Of a stretch of DNA of 6,307 bases, positions 6,206-6,307 are shown piece after piece. Under the pieces are notes generated by a model. It was not told the DNA's origin. It saw nothing but the letters and a program-made list of their open reading frames with translations, and made no database searches. Where the stretch lies: contig JAVZDD010000030.1 of NCBI GenBank assembly GCA_038874075.1, positions 1 through 6,307 of the forward strand, written 5' to 3'. The translations under genes were made by a program, and so were the position numbers. The first letter of the stretch is position 1. Each line of letters starts with the position of its first letter. This stretch comes from Jingweiarchaeum tengchongense. GTDB taxonomy: Archaea; Nanobdellota; Nanobdellia; Jingweiarchaeales; Jingweiarchaeaceae.

Positions 6206-6307
6206 ATGAATGATCAAGAGAGAGTACCTAAAATAAACAATCCTAAGGTATTTGGTGTAAGACCTGACTCTGAATTTATTCTTCCAATAACTGCCTCTGG
6301 TGAGAAA
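6206..6307 (+). CDS. Probable galactosidase/glycoside hydrolase, N-terminal fragment (He_PIG-associated NEW1 domain)
   Basis: The first 34 residues of a gene that runs off the window: MNDQERVPKINNPKVFGVRP followed by DSEFILPITASGEK. The pattern K-I-N-x-P-K-V-x-G-V-R-P-x-x-x-F-x-x-x-I-x-A-x-G-E resembles the short He_PIG_assoc/NEW1 domain, known from the N-termini of bacterial galactosidases, where it precedes a putative Ig-like He_PIG domain and the catalytic domain. There is no signal peptide, so the enzyme should be cytoplasmic, fitting hydrolysis of an oligosaccharide brought in by the adjacent importer. The start is supported by AAGGAGTGA five bases upstream. It follows the binding-protein gene by 64 bases on the same strand. 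Only the N-terminal domain is visible: the catalytic family (an alpha-galactosidase such as GH27/GH36-like would be my guess) cannot be confirmed. Confidence 0.6.
   Translation, partial: MNDQERVPKINNPKVFGVRPDSEFILPITASGEK

Noticed and set aside
1..6307. Mobile elements, CRISPR arrays, tRNA or rRNA genes, known riboswitches
   Set aside because: No transposase, direct-repeat array, cloverleaf or recognised aptamer motif was seen on either strand.

Overview
The window is a compact, single-direction (+) operon segment encoding a complete Opp/Dpp-type (peptide/nickel/oligosaccharide family) ABC importer. The end of a LacI-family regulator lies in front of it and the start of a probable glycoside hydrolase lies behind it. 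The DNA is AT-rich, with AGA and ATA codons common and strong AGGAG-type Shine-Dalgarno sites. The binding protein has a cleavable signal peptide but no lipobox cysteine, and the closest overall resemblance I recognise is to the Opp-like sugar transporters of Thermotogota. That makes a Thermotogota-like diderm the best guess, but it is inference from style, not proof.

Layout: 2-184, C-terminal 60 residues of a LacI-type regulator, whose stop overlaps the next start by one base. 184-1185, OppB-like permease. 1189-2094, OppC-like permease. 2091-3065, OppD-like ATPase (ATGA overlap with the permease). 3079-4095, OppF-like ATPase. 4096-4269, a 174-base leader with no convincing gene but with a long inverted repeat, a perfect but unused Shine-Dalgarno site and a short palindrome. 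4270-6141, extracytoplasmic solute-binding protein with signal peptide. 6142-6205, a short spacer with two mutually exclusive hairpins, one of which covers the next ribosome binding site. 6206-6307, first 34 residues of a protein that looks like the N-terminal He_PIG-associated (NEW1) domain of bacterial galactosidases.

How they fit together: the binding protein captures an oligosaccharide outside the cytoplasmic membrane. The two permeases form the channel, the two ATPases drive import, and the downstream enzyme, which starts without a signal peptide, would cleave the sugar inside the cell. The LacI-type regulator would sense the sugar or a breakdown product. Sugar import rather than peptide import is inferred from the LacI regulator, the glycosidase neighbour and the Trp-rich binding protein; a galactoside is the most specific guess. 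No mobile element, CRISPR array, tRNA or rRNA was seen. The protein system is a known type. The parts that look least explained are the two structured RNA-level spacers, before and after the binding-protein gene.
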